From Gammaproteobacteria bacterium (GTDB taxonomy: Bacteria > Pseudomonadota > Gammaproteobacteria > Granulosicoccales > Granulosicoccaceae), in contig JAHQVR010000119.1 of NCBI GenBank assembly GCA_019634245.1, forward strand, positions 1 to 27,301: a stretch of DNA of 27,301 nt, written 5' to 3'. This document shows positions 27,001-27,301 of this stretch, piece after piece; the first letter of the stretch is position 1; each line of letters begins with the position of its first letter. Position numbers and translations under genes: made by a program. The notes under the pieces were generated by a model. That model was not told where the DNA came from. It did no database searches and saw only the letters and a list, made by a program, of their open reading frames with translations.

Positions 27001-27077
27001 TTGTCATACCGAGCCTGCTCTGCTTCTGCATTGGGATCGGATGGTGTAGAACTTTTGCCGCGTTTCATTCGGCTCAT
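24054..27077 (-). CDS. rnr: RNase R with a very long lysine-rich tail
   Basis: This 3'-5' exoribonuclease degrades structured RNA. It has an N-terminal helix-turn-helix (about residues 30-90), cold-shock domains (about 90-235) and an RNB catalytic domain (about 255-590). By alignment the catalytic aspartates are D283, D289, D291 and D292 in DGIDARDFDDAV. An S1 domain follows (about 640-725). The tail (about 730-1007, near 278 residues) is almost only K, A, T, S, R, G and V. E. coli RNase R has 813 residues and a basic tail of about 90. The frame opens at GTG 27128, but MSRMKRGK at ATG 27077 is preferred (ATG 27068 also possible). No clear Shine-Dalgarno precedes any of them. Confidence 0.93.
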   Translation of the reverse strand: MSRMKRGKSSTPSDPNAEAEQARYDNPIASREYILTLLQGEKMPATADYLARKLDIEDDPERLEALRRRLAAMQRDGQIIRNRKGGMVPVDADAIVAGRISAHPDGYGFLITDDGDKDIYLHGRQMRQVLHNDRVVVCITGTDHRGRREGRVIEVVERANRSVVGRIMEEKGVLFVAPSNKRIHQDLLVSPGKTLNAAAGDMVVAEILEQPTHRHPPVGRVVEVLGQHFEAGMEIDVALRSHEIPFDWPPEVEDQAAQYSTDVLEADKVGREDVRDLPLVTIDGIDARDFDDAVYCEKTDSGWRLLVAIADVAHYVQPDTALDSEAQSRGTSVYFPGRVVPMLPEVLSNGLCSLNPEVDRLCMLCALTLKEDASIKRVQFYNGLMRSHARLTYDEVAEILTSKNTALRKTYAPLVSHLEDLEKLYRLLLKARKKRGVIDFTSNETRIIFNDNKKIDQIVPITRNNAHKLIEECMILANIAAAGFLEKHKVPALYRVHHSPKQDRLEDLRSFLKLRDLSLGGGATPETSDYAELSKKIAGRPDQSLIETVMLRSMQQAIYQPRNDGHFGLALDQYAHFTSPIRRYPDLLVHRGIKHVLSGDKVDSYRYSEEHMSGLGEQTSMTERRADEASRDVVSWLKCEYMQDHVGDTFDGVISAVTSFGLFVELPDIHVEGLIHVTNLSHDYYRFEQAEQALIGERTGRLYRLGDQISVVVQAVNLEERKIDFGENEESTAGIVKGHKSKNRLGKAKKKKAVRKKQGQAGKAPAKNAEPKKKERWSKRKKDKAKKERIAAAKKKAKAKKQKNKSSQKASNKVSEVWATAATKTASSKKVAKKSTAKKVGKKTTKKVGKKAVEKSTANTTAGKIKRKSTGSKKTRQRSSAAAESTRRDRPVAHKKTSKATTKKKVASKRIVKKPVSKKPVAKKTATKKRVNTSGVTTGRSKKISSKKRATTKRTARKDSGSATTGKVSQARTAVSKKRVSTSGQTRKKTAKKVSGKTRTKSRSTRS

Positions 27078-27189
27078 GGGCTTGAACTGGGTGACTATCG
27101 AGGTTCGAAGAGTGAAGCCTACGCCCACTGCAGCAGTCTGTCAGCATCGGATTGACAAGAACCGACAGCTTCGCTAACCTTCGCGGCCT

Positions 27190-27195
27190 TATAAT
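27190..27195 (+). promoter_or_regulatory. -10 box of the tRNA-Leu gene
   Basis: A perfect TATAAT ends 17 bp before the tRNA. No good -35 lies at 16-18 bp. The stretch before the gene is C-rich (CCCCCC). TTGACA at 27152-27157 is too far away (32 bp) to pair with it. Confidence 0.5.
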
Positions 27196-27212
27196 ACCGT
27201 TATATCCCCCCT

Positions 27213-27299
27213 GCCGAGGTGGCGGAATTGGTAGACGCGCTAGCTTCAGGTGCTAGTGAGCTTTGGCTCGTGGAGGTTCAAGTCCTCTTCTCGGCACCA
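27213..27299 (+). tRNA. tRNA-Leu(CAG)
   Basis: This 87-nt gene includes an encoded CCA (27297-27299) and discriminator A (27296). GCCGAGG pairs with TCTCGGC in the acceptor stem. The D arm is GCGGAATTGGTAGACGC. The anticodon stem CTAGC/GCTAG carries the loop TTCAGGT with anticodon CAG at 27247-27249. The long variable arm GAGC-TTTG-GCTC is the class II mark of leucine tRNAs. The T loop is TTCAAGT. It reads CUG codons. It is divergent from rnr, a neighbour order also known in Pseudomonas. Confidence 0.97.
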
Positions 27300-27301
27300 T
27301 A

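Noticed and set aside
27152..27157. TTGACA as the -35 of the tRNA-Leu promoter
   Set aside because: It is 32 bp from the TATAAT, too far for one sigma70 promoter. It may pair with a weaker TAACCT at 27175.

Overview
The window looks like a chromosomal segment of a free-living gammaproteobacterium of roughly 50% GC. The gene orders lptF/lptG divergent from pepA-holC-valS, and tRNA-Leu next to rnr-rlmB followed by rpsF-rpsR-DUF2232-rplI-dnaB-alr, are typical of that class. No transposase, integrase, phage gene or CRISPR array is visible. The lineage cannot be set more finely from the sequence alone.

Left part (1-1187): a histone H1-like basic protein runs off the left edge. It is built of KKRAT pentapeptides and read on the minus strand. 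A 416-bp AT-rich spacer full of inverted repeats separates it from a small RDD-family membrane protein. Next come the LPS-transport permeases lptF-lptG (minus strand). Divergent from them is a plus-strand cluster of pepA, holC, an unrecognised acidic protein and valS.

Middle accessory part (8957-14742): this is the least routine stretch. It holds a small secreted PepSY-like protein and, divergent from it, a two-gene unit. The first gene of that unit encodes an exported TatD/amidohydrolase-like metalloprotein fused to a YtkA-like domain with a MPAHGHGM motif. The second encodes an exported diheme MauG/cytochrome c peroxidase-type protein, and the two genes overlap. A predicted outer-membrane beta-barrel protein follows, placed directly downstream of the ABC-F ATPase yheS.

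Right part (14834-27299): a lemA-TPM-TPM membrane operon ends in a terminator shared with the 3' end of galU. The 7Fe ferredoxin fdxA is divergent from galU. Then comes a long minus-strand block transcribed from the right edge. It consists of rnr and rlmB (1-nt overlap), then a strong promoter and rpsF-rpsR-DUF2232-rplI-dnaB-alr. A tRNA-Leu(CAG) with encoded CCA closes the window on the plus strand.

Most genes serve core functions: envelope assembly, translation, replication, RNA decay and cell-wall precursors. The points most worth following are the metallo-hydrolase/YtkA plus diheme-peroxidase pair, the young KKRAT expansion in the H1-like gene, the very long basic tail on RNase R, and the dense dyad symmetry in three intergenic regions.
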